Assembly: GCA_943787375.1 (NCBI GenBank) | Contig: CALSME010000005.1 | Location: 1-64,000, forward strand | Direction: 5' to 3' | DNA length: 64,000 nt | From: an uncultured Polaribacter sp. | GTDB lineage: Bacteria > Bacteroidota > Bacteroidia > Flavobacteriales > Flavobacteriaceae | The notes under the pieces: model-generated | Databases searched by the model: none | What the model was told of the DNA's origin: nothing | The model's input: only the letters and a program-made list of their open reading frames with translations | Made by a program: the position numbers and the translations under genes | Shown here: piece by piece, positions 34,320 to 43,944 of the stretch | Layout: the number at the start of each line of letters is the position of its first letter | How positions within the stretch are numbered: the first letter of the stretch is position 1

Positions 34320-37160
34320 TTAATGCGCTTCTAGCCAGTTGAGTCCAGTGCCCACTTCCACATCCAATGGAACGCTCATTGAAAAGGCATTTTCCATTTC
34401 ATACTTTATAATAGGAGTAATGATCTCCAATTCATCTTTGTGTGCGTCAAAAACCAATTCATCATGCACTTGTAACAACATTTTCGATTTGAAATTTTCT
34501 TTTTCAAAGCGTTTGTGAATGTTAATCATTGCCAATTTGATGATGTCAGCAGCAGACCCCTGTATCGGTGCATTCACGGCATTTCTTTCCGCACCACTTC
34601 TCACCATAGCATTTTGCGAATTGATGTCTTTTAAATAGCGACGTCTTTTTAAAACCGTTTCTACATACCCGTGTGCACGTGCAAAATCTACCTGAGCCGC
34701 CATGTAGGCTTTTAATTTTGGATAGGTTTCATAATAGGTGTCAATGAGTTCCTTAGCTTCACTTCGGCTTAAATCGGTCTGATTGCTCAATCCAAAAGCA
34801 GATACCCCATAGACAATTCCAAAATTAACAGTTTTTGCATTGCTACGTTGTTCTCGGGTTACTTCCGCAAGCGGAACGTCAAATACTTTTGCAGCAGTAG
34901 AAGCATGAATGTCTTCTCCGTTTTTAAAAGCATTCATCATCGTTTCCTCCTCACTTAACGCCGCAATAATTCGCAATTCAATTTGAGAATAATCGGCCGC
35001 AAGCAGTACATGGTTTTCATCTCTAGGGACAAATGATTTTCGCACCTCTTGTCCGCGTTTGGTTCTGATGGGGATGTTCTGTAAATTCGGATTGTTTGAA
35101 CTCAACCTACCCGTAGCAGCCACCGCCTGCATGTATTGCGTGTGAATTCTTCCTGTTTTAGGATTCACCTCATTGGGCAAAGCATCTACATAGGTACTTT
35201 GCAATTTTTTATATTGACGGTATTCTTGAATGTCTCTAATAATTTGATGGTCTTTGGCCAAGAAAGAAAGCACGTCTTCAGCGGTAGAATATTGTCCCGT
35301 TTTTGTCTTTTTTGGTTTGGCAACCAATTGCATGTTTTCAAACAATACAATCCCCAATTGTTTTGGCGATGCAATGTTAAATTCTTCACCTGCTTGCTCA
35401 TAAACTCCTTTTTCAAGTCGTTCAATATCTGCCGTTAAGGTGCCCGATAATTCTTTTAAGAAAGCTACATTGATATTGATACCTTCAATTTCCATGGCAG
35501 TGAGGACAGCAACCAATGGAAGCTCTACATCGTTAAAAAGTGCAGCTACATTGCCACTTTCCAATTCTTTGGTGAAGTGTTCTTTTAATTGCAATGTAAT
35601 GTCGGCATCTTCCACCGCATATTCGGTCTGATCTGCTAGCGGCACCACACGCATCGACAATTGATTTTTCCCTTTTTTACCAATCAATTCCGTAATGGAA
35701 ACGGGTTGATAGTTCAAATAAGTTTCAGCAAGCATGTCCATATTGTGGCGCATGTCTGGATTAATGAGGTAATGGGCAATCATCGTATCAAACAATTTTC
35801 CTTTTACAGGGAGGTTGTAGTTGGACAATACTTTGAGGTCGTATTTTAAATTGTGGCCAATTTTCTCAATATAATCGGCCTCAAAAAAGGGACGAAATTC
35901 TTCTAAAATGGCCGCTGTTTCTTTTTGATCTTCAGGGAAGGAAACATAGTATCCTTTTCCAATTTCATAAGAAAAAGCAATCCCAATCAATTCCACTTCA
36001 AGCGCTTTTAAACCCGTTGTTTCCGTATCAAAACAAACCGCTTTTTGTTGTAGTAATTTCTTTAACAATAATTTTCTAGACAAAGGAGAATCTATATGTT
36101 GGTAAAAATGACTGGTGTTTTCAATGGTTTTAAAACCAGCGGCTACTTCTTCTTCAGAAACACTTCCACTGCCCGGTGCAGCAAACAAATCAAATTGTCC
36201 ATCGGTAGTTGATGGAACTGTTTTTTTAGTTGCTTTTGGTTTTTCTGCAACAGCCTTTGCATCGGTATCCGTTGTTTTTTCTGCAAAAGTACGCGTAAAG
36301 TTTACCAGTAAATTTCGAAACTCTAACTCGTTGAAAAGAGTGGTTACTTTTTCTAAATCGGGTTGATCCAATTCAAAATCCTTGGCATCGAAGGTTACCG
36401 GCACATCCAACATAATGGTAGCCAATTTTTTGGAAAGCAATCCTAATTCCTTGGCAGCTTCTATTTTTTCTTTTAGCTTTCCTTTAAGTTCATGCGTATT
36501 TTCTAATAAATTCTCCATAGAACCATAAGTTGCCAAAAACTTTTTTGCTGTTTTTTCTCCAACTCCAGGCAGTCCTGGAATATTATCTGAAGAATCGCCC
36601 ATCATTCCTAGGAAATCAATAACCTGTTCAGGAGTTTCTACCCCAAATTTCTCTTGTACTTCTGGAACACCCCACACATCATACCCACCTCCAAAACGAG
36701 GTTTGTACATAAAAATATTTTCTGATACCAATTGGGCAAAATCCTTATCGGGTGTTACCATAAAGGTTTTAAAACCTTCTTTTTCTGCTTGTTTAGAAAG
36801 CGTTCCAATCACATCATCTGCTTCAAACCCTTTTTTTACCATAATTGGAATGTGCATGGCTTTTAGAATTTCTTGAATGTAAGGAACCGCAATTTTAATG
36901 GCTTCAGGAGTTTCATCTCTGTTGGCTTTATAGGCTTCAAACATTTCTACACGGTCTACACTGCCCCCTTTGTCAAAACAAACCGCCAAATGATCCGGTC
37001 TTTCGCGTTTAATAACATCCAAAAGAGAATTCATAAAACCCATAATGGCAGAAGTATCCAATCCTTTGGAATTGATTCGCGGGTTTTTTATAAACGCATA
37101 ATATCCTCTAAAAATTAGTGCAAAAGCATCTACTAAAAAAACTCTTTTTTGATCTGACAT
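34320..37160 (-). CDS. polA: DNA polymerase I
   Basis: 946 aa with all three domains. The 5'-3' exonuclease (1-~290) includes MGDSSDNIPGLPGVGEKTA. The 3'-5' proofreading domain (~345-530) keeps the acidic residues (CFDTETTGL, HNLKYDL). The polymerase has motif A DYSQIELRI, motif B RSNAKTVNFGIVYG (Phe at the dideoxynucleotide-discriminating position) and motif C LLQVHDELVFD. It is active in gap filling and Okazaki fragment maturation. The proofreading active site appears intact, unlike several family-A polymerases. Confidence 0.98.
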   Translation of the reverse strand: MSDQKRVFLVDAFALIFRGYYAFIKNPRINSKGLDTSAIMGFMNSLLDVIKRERPDHLAVCFDKGGSVDRVEMFEAYKANRDETPEAIKIAVPYIQEILKAMHIPIMVKKGFEADDVIGTLSKQAEKEGFKTFMVTPDKDFAQLVSENIFMYKPRFGGGYDVWGVPEVQEKFGVETPEQVIDFLGMMGDSSDNIPGLPGVGEKTAKKFLATYGSMENLLENTHELKGKLKEKIEAAKELGLLSKKLATIMLDVPVTFDAKDFELDQPDLEKVTTLFNELEFRNLLVNFTRTFAEKTTDTDAKAVAEKPKATKKTVPSTTDGQFDLFAAPGSGSVSEEEVAAGFKTIENTSHFYQHIDSPLSRKLLLKKLLQQKAVCFDTETTGLKALEVELIGIAFSYEIGKGYYVSFPEDQKETAAILEEFRPFFEADYIEKIGHNLKYDLKVLSNYNLPVKGKLFDTMIAHYLINPDMRHNMDMLAETYLNYQPVSITELIGKKGKNQLSMRVVPLADQTEYAVEDADITLQLKEHFTKELESGNVAALFNDVELPLVAVLTAMEIEGININVAFLKELSGTLTADIERLEKGVYEQAGEEFNIASPKQLGIVLFENMQLVAKPKKTKTGQYSTAEDVLSFLAKDHQIIRDIQEYRQYKKLQSTYVDALPNEVNPKTGRIHTQYMQAVAATGRLSSNNPNLQNIPIRTKRGQEVRKSFVPRDENHVLLAADYSQIELRIIAALSEEETMMNAFKNGEDIHASTAAKVFDVPLAEVTREQRSNAKTVNFGIVYGVSAFGLSNQTDLSRSEAKELIDTYYETYPKLKAYMAAQVDFARAHGYVETVLKRRRYLKDINSQNAMVRSGAERNAVNAPIQGSAADIIKLAMINIHKRFEKENFKSKMLLQVHDELVFDAHKDELEIITPIIKYEMENAFSMSVPLDVEVGTGLNWLEAH

Positions 37161-37325
37161 TGGATTTTTTTTTGGCTATTTATGGCTGTGAAATTGAAGA
37201 CAGATAAAACGGTTTTATCCATAAAAATAGTCACAGCAGTAAAGCTACAAAACTTTCACAGGATGTTCAAATTCATTTGAGTTTAAACGCTATATTTGTT
37301 GAATTTTATAAAAAACAGTATTTGT

Positions 37326-38543
37326 ATGCGTTGGATTGGAATGATTGTCTTGTTGTTGGTTGTAGTACTTCTGGAATTGTATGCATTTCAGGCGCTGAAA
37401 ACAGTTTCAAAAAGTAAAATTTTTCGCTATTCTTGTGTTTTTGTTAGCCTTGCAGTCTATTTCAACTTTTTATATATAGCACTCACCTATGACCGAACTC
37501 AAGGGCAAACGCCCCAGTTTCAAATGGCAATGGGCCTCATGCTAACAGTTTTATTGCCAAAAATTGTCATTTTAATTGTTTTGTTTGGAGAAGATATTTA
37601 TCGATTGTTTTTAAAACTCTTTTCAGTACTATCCACAGGAGAAACCCAACCCATTGCAAACAGAAGAAAATTTATTTCTCAAATTGCTTTAGGTTTGGCG
37701 GCCCTTCCTTTTGCCTCTTTTATTTACGGAATCATTCAAGGGAAGTACAACTATAAGGTCATTAAATACAATTTGACCTTTCCAGATTTGCCCGCGGCGT
37801 TTGACGGTTTTACCATTACGCAAATTTCGGACATTCACTCGGGAAGTTTTACCAACAAAGAAAAAATACAATATGGAGTAGATTTAATCAATCAGCAACA
37901 ATCGGACATGATGTTATTTACTGGAGATATTGTAAATAATAAGGCCGATGAAATGGACAATTGGATTGATGTTTTTGATAAATTGGAGGCCAAAGATGGA
38001 AAGTTCTCTGTGCTGGGAAATCATGATTATGGCGATTATATGGATTGGAAAAATCCAGCAGAAAAAGTCAAGAATTTTCAAGATGTAAAAGACATTCATC
38101 AAAAAATAGGCTTTGATTTGTTATTGGATGAACACCGTTATTTAGAAAAAGAAGGACAAAAAATAGCACTTTTGGGGGTTGAGAATTGGGGGAAAGGATT
38201 CAACCAAGCAGGCGACCTTCAGAAAGCATCTAAAGACATTAAAAAGGAAGACTTTAAGATCTTAATGTCGCACGACCCAAGTCATTGGGAATACAAAGTA
38301 AAGCAAGACGATTTCAATTATCATTTAACCTTAAGTGGGCATACACATGGTTTGCAAATGGGGATTGAAATTCCAGGTTGGATCAAATGGAGCCCTTCAA
38401 AATATGTATACAAACAGTGGGCTGGCTTGTATGAAGAGGCCGGAAGATACATTAATGTAAATCGAGGTTTTGGTTATCATGCGTTTCCTGGACGTGTCGG
38501 AATTTGGCCTGAAATTACCGTCATTACTTTGAAGAAAGGTTGA
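37326..38543 (+). CDS. Membrane-bound metallophosphoesterase
   Basis: 405 aa from the ATG at 37326; the track starts ten codons upstream at TTG, less likely. Four hydrophobic helices occupy the first ~145 residues, then a calcineurin-like phosphoesterase domain (~150-400) with the metal-ligand motifs ISDIHSG, FTGDIVNN, LGNHDYGD and LSGHTHGLQ. Similar to the YaeI/YkuE group acting on phosphodiesters such as lipid intermediates. Divergent from polA; a TATATTTG -7 box lies at 37291-37298. Confidence 0.9.
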   Translation: MRWIGMIVLLLVVVLLELYAFQALKTVSKSKIFRYSCVFVSLAVYFNFLYIALTYDRTQGQTPQFQMAMGLMLTVLLPKIVILIVLFGEDIYRLFLKLFSVLSTGETQPIANRRKFISQIALGLAALPFASFIYGIIQGKYNYKVIKYNLTFPDLPAAFDGFTITQISDIHSGSFTNKEKIQYGVDLINQQQSDMMLFTGDIVNNKADEMDNWIDVFDKLEAKDGKFSVLGNHDYGDYMDWKNPAEKVKNFQDVKDIHQKIGFDLLLDEHRYLEKEGQKIALLGVENWGKGFNQAGDLQKASKDIKKEDFKILMSHDPSHWEYKVKQDDFNYHLTLSGHTHGLQMGIEIPGWIKWSPSKYVYKQWAGLYEEAGRYINVNRGFGYHAFPGRVGIWPEITVITLKKG

Positions 38544-38569
38544 TAACCAACCGTTTTAATTAGATTTTG

Positions 38570-38577
38570 TATCTTTG
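38570..38577 (+). promoter_or_regulatory. Candidate -7 box upstream of the thioredoxin-like gene
   Basis: TATCTTTG on the plus strand, 53 bp upstream of the start codon. No upstream TTTG box is found at the usual distance. Confidence 0.4.
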
Positions 38578-38630
38578 TAAGCTAATGTTTCAAAAATTTA
38601 AACATTTCTACCCCATAAAAAATTTGTAGA

Positions 38631-38924
38631 ATGACAAAATTTGGTGAGTTAATAAGTGTTGAAAAACCTGTTCTAATCGACTTCTATTTCGATTGGGATG
38701 ATATCGATAATGGCATCGAAACGTTACGCGACGTTGCTGCAGCTTTGGGAGACAGTGCCAAAGTGATTAAAATTGACATTAAAAAGAATGAACCACTTGC
38801 GGAAGCTTTGCGAGTGAAAGGCAATCCTACTTTTATGATTTATAAAAATGGCGAAATGAAATGGCGCCAAACAGGAGAGCAAGATGCAAATACCTTGATT
38901 GGGATGGTGCAACAGTTCGTATAA
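38631..38924 (+). CDS. Thioredoxin-fold protein lacking the CxxC active site
   Basis: 97 aa with the thioredoxin outline: VLIDFYFDW strand, helix, KVIKIDIKKN strand, the cis-Pro region GNPTFMIYKNGE, and a C-terminal helix. Where thioredoxins have WCGPC this protein reads DWDDIDNG, and there is no Cys anywhere in the chain. It therefore cannot act as a dithiol reductase. Possible chaperone or binding role, unproven. Confidence 0.85.
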   Translation: MTKFGELISVEKPVLIDFYFDWDDIDNGIETLRDVAAALGDSAKVIKIDIKKNEPLAEALRVKGNPTFMIYKNGEMKWRQTGEQDANTLIGMVQQFV

Positions 38925-39057
38925 GGTTACAAAAATATTTTCCTTTAGATCTTACAATGTGCTTTTCTTTAATGGCATATTTTTGCCTATAATAAAACCC
39001 CAATATTCTAGCAAAGAAGCTTCATAAAGGGGGTGTTATTTTGGGTTGCTATTTATA

Positions 39058-42000
39058 CTATTCTTTTAAAAGCTCTAAATCTTCTGGAGCTGTTTCTTGG
39101 TTTGGTATAATGTGTTGAAACAATTCCAAGGTGCCATTGAACTCGTCTTGTAGTTTTTTAAAGTAGCTATAGTCTACTTCGTTGTCTTGTACTTGTTCTA
39201 AAACACCTCTGTATAAATAACGAAACGTTAAATCGAAGTCTTCAAAAATCAAATCGAATTCTTCTTTTGTAAAGGTACTGTGCCAAACTAATCTCTCTCG
39301 AAAGAGTCCAATTAAGGTTTCGGCAGTCTTTCTTGCTTTTTCGACCGCTCCTAATCTGTAATACATTTCTGGATAGTCTAACGATAAGCTATAGTGATCA
39401 AAATCCTTGATCGGCATTTTATCTAACGATAAATCTAGCATCTCTATGGCTTTTATGGTGTCTCCTTGGACTGCAAATGCTGTTGATAAGCGCATTAAGC
39501 TGTTTCGCATAGAAATTGCATTTCGCTTGCTTTGTTCGTCTAAATAGATTTTTCCATCATTGATATTTCGCCAATTCCACTTTTGTACATTACTGTACAT
39601 TTTCTCAGGATCGATGCGGCCCATATCAAACAAGCTTTTCTTTCCAATAGGTGTTTTTATCGGTACCAATTTGTAGCCCAAACCATCCAATTGAAGGTAA
39701 TCTTTCAACCAAATGTATTCTTCATCAGCATTGGAGCCTCCAGTGAAATAGAGTGGCTGTTTCCAATCGTTGTTGGCTAAAATATCGAGCATTAAAATCC
39801 TATTTTTGGTAATTCCGCGATCAATTTTAATGTCGATGTAATCCACAATTTTATCAGCGTCTTTTGCTTTTACAATGCCTGAATTTAGGACGTTTTCTTT
39901 GTTTACAGGAATTCGAATGTTGTTTGCAGGCAGTATTTTTTCTGGAACATCGTCTCCATCCAAATCATAAAAAGTTCGAGAATCTTGACTTTCAATCCAA
40001 CGCATAAATTTCTGAATTGTAATGGTCGCATCTTTTGGAATGGCTCTTAATTCGTCAAAGTAATACGCAACGTCTAAACTTCCAAATTTATAGAGGTCGT
40101 GGGTTAATTGGGAAGGAATTGGAGGCGCATCATAAGTTGCGCGTTTCATTTGATCAATATACCAATCGGTTGCAAAAAGACTAGTGTTGATTAATTTCAC
40201 ATCTGTTCGAATGCCTTCTACTTCTTGAAGGTACCAAAGCGGGAACGTATCATTGTCTCCAATAGTAAACATAATGGCATTCGGGTCACAGGACTCTAAA
40301 TAGGCCTGCGCATTTAAATGTGCTGTATAACGATTGGAACGGTCGTGGTCATCCCAGTTTTGTGTTCCCATTAATACTGGAACGGCAAGCAGAGATAGGG
40401 TGGAAATTGCCACTGCGATCGTCTTTTTATTTCCATATTTTTTGAACGCTTCATACAGCGCTAAAACGCCAAAGCCAATCCAAATGGCAAAAATGTAAAA
40501 ACTCCCAACAACGGCATAATCTCTTTCTCGGGGTTCAAAGGGTTTTGGGTTGGTGTAAAAAATAATAGCCAATCCTGTGAAAGCAAAGAAGAGGAGCAAT
40601 GTGAAAAAGTTTTCTTTGTCCCATTTTATTTGATAAAACAAGCCCATCAATCCTAAGAGGAGGGGTAAGAAATAATAGGTATTTCTTCCTTTGTTCTCTA
40701 AAACATAGGAAGGTAGTTTTTGTTGCGAACCGATTCTTGCTTCGTCAATAATATCAATGCCGCTTAACCAGTTTCCGTTATTAATATCTAAGTTTCCTTG
40801 AATGTCGTTTTGTCTTCCAACAAAGTTCCACATAAAATAGCGCCCATACATGTAGCCAAATTGGTAGTTGACCATAAATTTTAAGTTTTCACCAAAAGTG
40901 GGTCTTCTTTTACTTTCTTGCGGAATGCCAGCAATGGCTTTGTATCGTTCGATAACACTTGGAGTAGGGTCTACCATTCTTGGAATGAAGCCTTTGTGCT
41001 TGTCCGAATAGTTTTGCAATACATTTTTGTATTTATTGACAATGATATATTTCCCATCTTTCTTTTCATACTTCGGCTTGTCATCTTTTCTTGGAGTACT
41101 AGCGCTTATTTCTCTATCATAAGAATTCGAATAATAGGTGTCATAAAAAACATTGGCATCTCCATATTGCTCTCGGTTGTAGTAGGCCAATAGCTCGCGT
41201 GCACTCGATGGATTGTTTTCGTTAATGGTGGTATTTGCATTGGCTCTAATAGGCAACATGATCCAAGAAGAAAAACCAATCATGATAAATAGTAAGGATA
41301 AAATAAGCGTGTTTGCAGCTACTTTGTCTTTTTTACGCGTCCAGTTTAATCCAACGTAAAAAAGTGCAACCAATACAATTCCTGCGATGATGGTTCCGGA
41401 GTTGTAGGGCATGCCAATAGAATTGATAAAAAACAATTCTGAGGAACTAAAGAATTGTAAGGTAAAAGGGAATAAAAATTTAAAAACAAACATTAATACA
41501 ACTACTGAGATTACCGTGGCAATGGTGGTAGTTTTAAGATTGATTTCTTTATAGGTTTTAAAGAAATACAACATTACTATGGATGGAATCACCAATAAGG
41601 AAAGAATGTGAACACCAAAGGACAAACCAACAACAAAACTAATTAATACCAGCCACTTATTACCTCTCGGAGTTTGCATTTCACTCTCCCACTTGAGACC
41701 CAGCCAGAACAGTAGGGCCATTAAAAAAGACGACATTGCATACACTTCACCTTCTACGGCACTAAACCAAAAACTGTCAGAAAAGGTATATGCCAGAGAT
41801 CCAACGACACTGCTTCCTAAAATTGCGATGTATTTCCCATCTGAGAGTACACCCGATTTTAAGGCAAGCTTTTTACCTAAGTTAGAAATGGTCCAAAACA
41901 TGAATAGAATGGTAAATGCACTCGCGAGGGCAGACATGAAGTTGACCATTTTAGCAATTTCTGTTACATCGGTCGTAAACATTGCAAAAAAGGCACCTAA

Positions 42001-42183
42001 CATTTGGAAAAGAGGCGCTCCAGGTGGATGGCCTACTTCTAGCTTAATGGCTGTAGAGATATACTCTCCAACATCCCAGGAGCTTACGGTGGGCTCAATG
42101 GTTAATGTATAGGTGATGAGCGCAATTGCAAAGATTAACCAACCTAAAATAAGATCCCACTTTTTGAAGTTTACTGCTGTCAT
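39058..42183 (-). CDS. DUF2723/GT117-family membrane glycosyltransferase-like protein
   Basis: 1041 aa. The N-terminal ~600 residues hold about 12 TM helices with the DUF2723 signature TVSSWDVGEYISTAIKLEVGHPPGAPLFQM, where the Asp-Glu near the first loop is the position of the catalytic acid in GT-C enzymes. A soluble C-terminal region (~620-1041) ends in a helical repeat-like part. The family is classed as GT117 and proposed to transfer sugars to proteins; the substrate here is unknown. Very common single-copy gene of Flavobacteriia. Confidence 0.88.
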   Translation of the reverse strand: MTAVNFKKWDLILGWLIFAIALITYTLTIEPTVSSWDVGEYISTAIKLEVGHPPGAPLFQMLGAFFAMFTTDVTEIAKMVNFMSALASAFTILFMFWTISNLGKKLALKSGVLSDGKYIAILGSSVVGSLAYTFSDSFWFSAVEGEVYAMSSFLMALLFWLGLKWESEMQTPRGNKWLVLISFVVGLSFGVHILSLLVIPSIVMLYFFKTYKEINLKTTTIATVISVVVLMFVFKFLFPFTLQFFSSSELFFINSIGMPYNSGTIIAGIVLVALFYVGLNWTRKKDKVAANTLILSLLFIMIGFSSWIMLPIRANANTTINENNPSSARELLAYYNREQYGDANVFYDTYYSNSYDREISASTPRKDDKPKYEKKDGKYIIVNKYKNVLQNYSDKHKGFIPRMVDPTPSVIERYKAIAGIPQESKRRPTFGENLKFMVNYQFGYMYGRYFMWNFVGRQNDIQGNLDINNGNWLSGIDIIDEARIGSQQKLPSYVLENKGRNTYYFLPLLLGLMGLFYQIKWDKENFFTLLLFFAFTGLAIIFYTNPKPFEPRERDYAVVGSFYIFAIWIGFGVLALYEAFKKYGNKKTIAVAISTLSLLAVPVLMGTQNWDDHDRSNRYTAHLNAQAYLESCDPNAIMFTIGDNDTFPLWYLQEVEGIRTDVKLINTSLFATDWYIDQMKRATYDAPPIPSQLTHDLYKFGSLDVAYYFDELRAIPKDATITIQKFMRWIESQDSRTFYDLDGDDVPEKILPANNIRIPVNKENVLNSGIVKAKDADKIVDYIDIKIDRGITKNRILMLDILANNDWKQPLYFTGGSNADEEYIWLKDYLQLDGLGYKLVPIKTPIGKKSLFDMGRIDPEKMYSNVQKWNWRNINDGKIYLDEQSKRNAISMRNSLMRLSTAFAVQGDTIKAIEMLDLSLDKMPIKDFDHYSLSLDYPEMYYRLGAVEKARKTAETLIGLFRERLVWHSTFTKEEFDLIFEDFDLTFRYLYRGVLEQVQDNEVDYSYFKKLQDEFNGTLELFQHIIPNQETAPEDLELLKE

Positions 42184-42305
42184 ATATTTTTGTAATAGTC
42201 TGTGGCGAATTTAGTAATTATTACGAATAAAATCTCAATTCTTCCTTTTTACCGTACAGAAAATAGCATAAAAATTTGTTAAAGAATTTTTTTTTAAAAA
42301 AATGC

Positions 42306-42335
42306 TTGTAGGATTGAAACTTTGGTTTAAATTTG
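42306..42335 (+). promoter_or_regulatory. Promoter for tRNA-Gln
   Basis: TTG at 42306-42308, 19 bases, then TAAATTTG at 42328-42335, close to the Bacteroidota consensus and 17 bp before the tRNA 5' end. Confidence 0.65.
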
Positions 42336-42352
42336 CACCCGCATTACCGCAT

Positions 42353-42424
42353 TGGCCTATGGTGTAATTGGTAACACACCGGTTTTTGGTACCGACATTC
42401 AAGGTTCGAGTCCTTGTAGGCCAA
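42353..42424 (+). tRNA. tRNA-Gln (anticodon TTG)
   Basis: 72 nt cloverleaf. Acceptor TGGCCTA/TAGGCCA, D stem GTGT/ACAC, anticodon stem CCGGT with loop TTTTGGT (anticodon TTG, reads CAA), T arm CAAGG-TTCGAGT-CCTTG. The bases after the discriminator are CA and not CCA, so the 3' CCA end must be added enzymatically. One odd point is a C-A mismatch at the base of the anticodon stem (27-43), where most Gln tRNAs have C-G. Confidence 0.96.
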
Positions 42425-42426
42425 CA

Positions 42427-42460
42427 AAAAGCTTCAAATTTTTAAATTTGAAGCTTTTTT
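42427..42460. terminator. Bidirectional rho-independent terminator
   Basis: AAAAGCTTCAAATTT / AAATTTGAAGCTTTT palindrome with a 2-base loop. It can end both the tRNA transcript and the universal stress protein transcript coming from the right. Confidence 0.85.
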
Positions 42461-42484
42461 ATTTTAAAAGGAGTTTTGAAAGGG

Positions 42485-43312
42485 TTAAATTTTAAAAGTC
42501 AACATGGGTTTTAAAGCAGATTTAGACAGACTTTTAGCAACACTTCCATTAAACAAATGCGACAAACCACTTCTTCCATGTGTTGTTAATGCGATGATAT
42601 CTGCGTTTTTATTTCTAGAAAAATTTAAAATTCCTGTTTCAATAGAAAAATCGCAGTAAACATTGATCGAGTGTTTTGGCAATTTGTAATCGCTAATAAA
42701 GTTTTTTATTTTTGCCTCTGCCTCCAAGGTGCTTTCAAATTTATCGGGCGTATTTATTTTTAGTAAATGAATTTTACTTTTAAACAGGTGTGCAAAAGCT
42801 AAAAATTTTTCAAAAGCGATACTGTTATCTTGATTAAAGTTAGAGGCAAACACCAAATCTTTAAGTTTAAATTTTTCAGCATCTTTCTTTATAACAAGAA
42901 CAGGTGCTTTAGAGGTTCTTACCACTTTTTCTGTATTAGAGCCGATTAGTATTTCTTCAAACTCAGAATGTCCTTTAGAACCCATTACAATTAAATCTAC
43001 CGCTAGTTTGTCTGCATATTTTAAAATCCCTTCATAAGGAACTTGTAGTTTTATGATGTGTTGGACCTCGATGTCTTTAGAAAAAATACGCTCTTTAAAA
43101 CGCACGATCTTTTCTTTTGTTTTTCTAAGATACAACATACTTTCTGGAATGCTAAACCGACTTCCTGCAGTCATATCAATAACCCCTGAAGGTAATTCGA
43201 TGAGATGAAGTAAGTAAATAATACTTTCAGATTTTTCTGCAATTTTATTTGCAATTTTCGACGCAAATTCGGATTGTTTAGAAAAGTCAATAGGGACTAA
43301 AATTTTTTTCAT
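42485..43312 (-). CDS. Universal stress protein with two tandem Usp domains
   Basis: 275 aa, Usp domain 1 at 1-~145 and domain 2 at ~150-275. Each has the ATP-binding pattern G-x2-G-x9-G-(S/T): VMGSKGHSEFEEILIGSNTEKVV and TTHGRSGLSHLFNGSVAKSL. Tandem Usp proteins of this size are frequent in Bacteroidota. Involved in stress tolerance by a nucleotide-dependent mechanism not read from sequence. Confidence 0.92.
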   Translation of the reverse strand: MKKILVPIDFSKQSEFASKIANKIAEKSESIIYLLHLIELPSGVIDMTAGSRFSIPESMLYLRKTKEKIVRFKERIFSKDIEVQHIIKLQVPYEGILKYADKLAVDLIVMGSKGHSEFEEILIGSNTEKVVRTSKAPVLVIKKDAEKFKLKDLVFASNFNQDNSIAFEKFLAFAHLFKSKIHLLKINTPDKFESTLEAEAKIKNFISDYKLPKHSINVYCDFSIETGILNFSRNKNADIIALTTHGRSGLSHLFNGSVAKSLSKSALKPMLTFKI

Positions 43313-43378
43313 ATAAGAAGAATTTAGGTTAGAACTTAGTGCAATTAAAGATACAAAAAATAAATGATTTCAACTCTT

Positions 43379-43410
43379 TTTGCTAATTCACAAACATTGT
43401 AGTATATTTG
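43379..43410 (+). promoter_or_regulatory. Promoter for the rimP-nusA-infB operon
   Basis: TTTG (43379-43382), 20 bases, TATATTTG (43403-43410). The predicted start of transcription gives a leader of about 58 nt before rimP that contains the hairpin described separately. Confidence 0.65.
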
Positions 43411-43440
43411 CACCGAAATCAGAACTGTTGAGAAAATGAA

Positions 43441-43464
43441 GGGGACCAAAAGTCCCCTCTTTTT
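43441..43464 (+). promoter_or_regulatory. Terminator-like hairpin in the rimP leader (candidate attenuator)
   Basis: GGGGAC-CAAAA-GTCCCC, a perfect 6-bp GC-rich stem, followed directly by TCTTTTTATATTTT. It has the shape of an intrinsic terminator yet sits between the operon promoter and the rimP start codon. Since nusA, whose product affects termination, is in the operon, autoregulation by attenuation is plausible. Confidence 0.65.
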
Positions 43465-43474
43465 ATATTTTAAG

Positions 43475-43933
43475 ATGAACGAAAAGGTAAAAGATTTATT
43501 AGAGGAAGCACTAGCAGTTAACGAATCTTTGTATCTGATAAGTTTTGAAATATCAACAAATAATAGAATTCAAATTGTTATTGATGGGGATCATGGAGTT
43601 GCGCTAAGCGAGTGTATGCGTATCAGTAGAAACATAGAAAATAATATCGATAGAGAAGTTTATGATTTTTCTTTAGAGGTTTCTACACCCGACATTGCCC
43701 ATCCAATAAAAGTAAAAAGACAGTATGTTAAAAATATTAATAGGATATTAAAAGTAACAACTGCAGAAGAGAATTTTGAAGGAACTTTAGCCCAAGCGAC
43801 AGACGATGCCATTGTTTTGAAGTGGAAAGCAAGAGAGCCTAAGCCAATAGGTAAAGGAAAAGTTACTGTAGAGAAAACAGCAACTCTTTTATATACAGAG
43901 ATTAAAGAAGCAAAAGTGAAGATTGTATTTTAA
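43475..43933 (+). CDS. rimP: Ribosome maturation factor RimP
   Basis: 152 aa from MNEKVKDLLEEALAVNESLYL; the ORF-track start 13 codons earlier lies inside the leader hairpin and is rejected. N-terminal alpha/beta domain (1-~80, with IQIVIDGDHGVALSECMRISRNIE) and C-terminal SH3-like domain (~85-152, KRQYVKNINRILKVTT ... NFEGTLAQATDDAIVLKW). Assists 30S assembly. First gene of the conserved rimP-nusA-infB operon, 11 bp before nusA. Confidence 0.96.
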   Translation: MNEKVKDLLEEALAVNESLYLISFEISTNNRIQIVIDGDHGVALSECMRISRNIENNIDREVYDFSLEVSTPDIAHPIKVKRQYVKNINRILKVTTAEENFEGTLAQATDDAIVLKWKAREPKPIGKGKVTVEKTATLLYTEIKEAKVKIVF

Positions 43934-43944
43934 GCAAGAATGTA

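Noticed and set aside
38925-39057. Terminator between the thioredoxin-like and GT117 genes
   Set aside because: Only a loose AAAACCCC / GGGGGTGTTATT pairing with a long loop; too weak to call.
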